A stretch of DNA of 64,000 nt, taken from assembly GCF_017743865.1 (NCBI RefSeq), contig NZ_JAGHRJ010000006.1, positions 62,001 to 126,000 on the forward strand, read 5' to 3'. This stretch comes from Labrenzia sp. R4_2 (GTDB lineage Bacteria > Pseudomonadota > Alphaproteobacteria > Rhizobiales > Stappiaceae). The translations under genes were made by a program, and so were the position numbers. Positions 62,138 through 64,000 of this stretch are shown here, in pieces. Position 1 is the stretch's first letter. Every line of letters begins with the position of its first letter. A model generated the notes under the pieces. The model saw only the letters and a list, made by a program, of their open reading frames with translations. It was not told the origin of the DNA and ran no database searches.

Positions 62138-64000
62138 ATGACATCCACCCAAGACGACCACTCCGGATTGATCGATGCCGATGCGCTGCGGACGCGCCTG
62201 ACAGCGCTGACTGAGGCGACCGATGGTGAGGGGTCTGATCCCAAGGTCCGCAACGCCGTTCTGGGCGAGCTGAAAACCGCAGTTCGGGATGCCCGGAAAA
62301 TTGCCGAAGACAAACTCGCCGATGATGGTGGCGGCCTCTTGTGCGCCCAGCGCCTGTCTTTCATCCAGGATGAAATCATCCGGGTTATCTATGATTTCGC
62401 GCTTTACCACGTCTACCGGATCAAGAACCCGTCGGCAGCCGAACGCATGTCGGTCGTCGCCGTTGGCGGATACGGACGCGGCACACTGGCGCCTGGTTCG
62501 GATATCGATCTGTTATTTGTCCTGCCGTACAAGCAGACACCTTGGGGTGAGCAGATCGTTGAGTACATCCTCTACATGCTCTGGGATCTGGGCTTCAAGG
62601 TCGGCCACGCAACGCGCAACATCGACGAGTGCATCCGGCTGTCAAAGGCAGACATGACGATCCGCACGGCCATTCTGGAGGCCCGCCACATCTGGGGCGA
62701 CGGAGAGCTGTTCGAAGACCTCGTTGCCCGCTTTCAAAAGGAAGTCGTGGAAGGCACCAGCTCCGAATTCATCGCCGCCAAACTGCAGGAGCGCGACGAA
62801 CGGCACCGCCGCCAGGGCACGTCGCGCTACCTTGTCGAGCCGAATATCAAGGAGGGCAAAGGCGGCCTTCGGGATCTGAACACGTTGTTCTGGATCGCGA
62901 AATATCACTATCAGGTGTCGAGCCAGTCGGAGCTGGTCAAAATCGGCGTTTTGAAACGGGCCGAAAGAACGAGGTTCCGCCGCGCCGAGGACTTTCTCTG
63001 GGCAGTCCGGTGTCACTTGCATTTCCTGACCGGCCGCCCTGAAGAACGGCTGTCATTTGATGTTCAGCGCGAGATCGCAGTGCGGCTCGGCTACACCCAG
63101 CATCCGGGCATGAAGGATGTCGAGCGTTTCATGAAGCACTACTTCCTGATCGCCAAGGAAGTTGGTGACCTAACGCGCATTCTGTGTGCCGCCCTGGAAG
63201 ACGAACATGTGAAAGACCCGCGCGGGCGCGGCATTTCGGGCATCATGCGGCGCTTTCGTGTTGGCCGGTCGGACAACAATGCGCCGCAACCGGTCAAGGG
63301 CGCACCCGGCTTCGTTGTTGAAAACAATCGGCTGAGTGTGACTGCGGACACCATCTTTGAGACCGACCCGGTCAACCTCCTGCGGGTGTTTCAGCTTGCA
63401 GACAAGCATGATTACAACATGCACCCGCGCCTGACCCGGCTCATCCGCCATTCGCTGAAACTGATCAACAACGACGTTCGCAAAGACCCCGAAGCGAACA
63501 GATTGTTCTTGTCCGTGCTCACATCGCGCAATCATCCGGAAAAGATCTTGCGGAAGATGAACGAGACCGGCGTCCTCGGCCGGTTCGTACCCGAGTTCGG
63601 CAAGGTCGTCGCGATGATGCAGTTCAACATGTATCACCACTACACGGTCGACGAACACCTGATCAGGTCAATCGGCGTTCTGGCCGAGATCGAGCGCGGC
63701 GACTCTGGCGAAGACCACCCGCTCTCAACCGATCTGATCCGCACGTTGCAGAACCGCAAACTGCTTTATGTCACCATGTTTCTGCATGACATCGCCAAGG
63801 GGCGCCCGGAGGATCACTCCATTGCCGGCGCAAAGGTGGCGCGCAAACTCTGCCCGCGGTTCGGATTGAATGACGCGGAAACCGAGACCGTTGCGTGGTT
63901 GATCGAACACCATCTCGACATGAGCACGATTGCCCAGTCGCGCGATCTGTCGGACCGCAAGACAATCACCGACTTTGCCCATACCGTGCAATCTCATGAG
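62138..64000 (+). CDS. glnD: Bifunctional uridylyltransferase/uridylyl-removing enzyme GlnD (cut by window end)
   Basis: The first 621 codons, open to the end of the window; the full protein should be about 930 residues. The nucleotidyltransferase motif GGYGRGTLAPGSDIDLLF lies at about 110-127. The GlnD segment EPNIKEGKGGLRDLNTLFW is also clear. The HD domain responsible for UMP removal begins near residue 490 (HHYTVDEH, then FLHDIAKGRPEDH). The C-terminal ACT domains are beyond the window. GlnD senses glutamine and modifies PII proteins. About 95 bp separate it from the XRE gene. Confidence 0.96.
   Translation, partial: MTSTQDDHSGLIDADALRTRLTALTEATDGEGSDPKVRNAVLGELKTAVRDARKIAEDKLADDGGGLLCAQRLSFIQDEIIRVIYDFALYHVYRIKNPSAAERMSVVAVGGYGRGTLAPGSDIDLLFVLPYKQTPWGEQIVEYILYMLWDLGFKVGHATRNIDECIRLSKADMTIRTAILEARHIWGDGELFEDLVARFQKEVVEGTSSEFIAAKLQERDERHRRQGTSRYLVEPNIKEGKGGLRDLNTLFWIAKYHYQVSSQSELVKIGVLKRAERTRFRRAEDFLWAVRCHLHFLTGRPEERLSFDVQREIAVRLGYTQHPGMKDVERFMKHYFLIAKEVGDLTRILCAALEDEHVKDPRGRGISGIMRRFRVGRSDNNAPQPVKGAPGFVVENNRLSVTADTIFETDPVNLLRVFQLADKHDYNMHPRLTRLIRHSLKLINNDVRKDPEANRLFLSVLTSRNHPEKILRKMNETGVLGRFVPEFGKVVAMMQFNMYHHYTVDEHLIRSIGVLAEIERGDSGEDHPLSTDLIRTLQNRKLLYVTMFLHDIAKGRPEDHSIAGAKVARKLCPRFGLNDAETETVAWLIEHHLDMSTIAQSRDLSDRKTITDFAHTVQSHE

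Noticed and set aside
1-64000. CRISPR arrays, prophage, insertion sequences, attachment sites
   Set aside because: No regularly spaced repeats, transposase, integrase or phage structural genes were seen. The single tRNA has no adjacent integrase or duplicated 3' end in the window.

Overview
The window looks like a chromosomal segment of an alphaproteobacterium, most likely of the order Hyphomicrobiales (Rhizobiales). A Stappiaceae-type marine genus such as Roseibium/Labrenzia is my guess from gene content, not proven here. Supporting signs are a moderately high GC content, the ffh / chorismate mutase / rpsP / rimM / trmD block, dapF-mtaB-ftsY, the FxsA / Tim44-like / MltA / Smr / XRE string, an alphaproteobacterial LexA box (GAAC-N7-GAAC), and an imuA-imuB-dnaE2 mutagenesis cassette. 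There is no phage, insertion sequence, integron or CRISPR array; the segment is core chromosome with accessory metabolic and regulatory pairs.

Layout. 1-3.3 kb: the 3' end of a multicopper oxidase gene, two small uncharacterised genes, and a divergent pair made of a GlxA-type AraC regulator and a DJ-1/PfpI enzyme resembling isonitrile hydratase. 3.7-13 kb: a lytic transglycosylase, then on the minus strand aconitase, trmD, rimM, rpsP, chorismate mutase, ffh and rplS. A VanZ-like gene lies antisense between rimM and trmD, and rplS sits upstream of ffh instead of after trmD. 13.4-19.4 kb: the SOS-controlled imuA-imuB-dnaE2 operon for error-prone translesion synthesis. 19.4-25.7 kb: an RND efflux pump with its adaptor, a TetR regulator, a divergent SDR oxidoreductase with two related operators, and a YchJ-like protein. 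25.8-31.1 kb: an EEP-family nuclease/phosphatase, a small cytochrome c, gamma-glutamyltransferase, two small membrane proteins, a self-regulated TetR operon, a candidate sRNA and tRNA-Gly(GCC).

31.3-36.6 kb: a prolyl-tRNA editing protein, a CnoX-like thioredoxin-TPR protein followed by Lon-N-domain and Trm112 genes, YggT, a MipA-type outer membrane protein, an SCP2 protein and a PPOX flavoprotein. 36.7-43.6 kb: an orphan TRAP binding protein, an ECF41 sigma factor coupled to an AhpD-like carboxymuconolactone decarboxylase with a textbook ECF41 promoter, modABC for molybdate uptake, and a GMC oxidoreductase. 43.7-50.4 kb: a polytopic membrane protein, a GNAT acetyltransferase, a DUF1203-like protein, an ICL/PEP-mutase family lyase, an AEC transporter, and two divergent citrate synthase paralogues, one fused to a DNA-binding HTH domain. 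50.4-64 kb: ftsY, mtaB, dapF, polA, an acyltransferase, fxsA, then the Tim44-like / mltA / smr / XRE operon, and the first two thirds of glnD, cut by the window end.

How parts work together. Ffh and FtsY form the co-translational membrane targeting system. ImuA, ImuB and DnaE2 form an SOS mutasome. Three regulator/target units have cis sites visible in the DNA: ECF41 with the AhpD-like protein, and two TetR systems with clear inverted repeats. The most unusual unit is the HTH-citrate synthase fusion facing a citrate synthase paralogue in which the catalytic Asp is replaced by Glu. The 75-bp intergenic region between them carries palindromic repeats, and an organic-acid type transporter and a C-C lyase lie next to it. 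This could be a metabolite-sensing organic acid module, which is inference.
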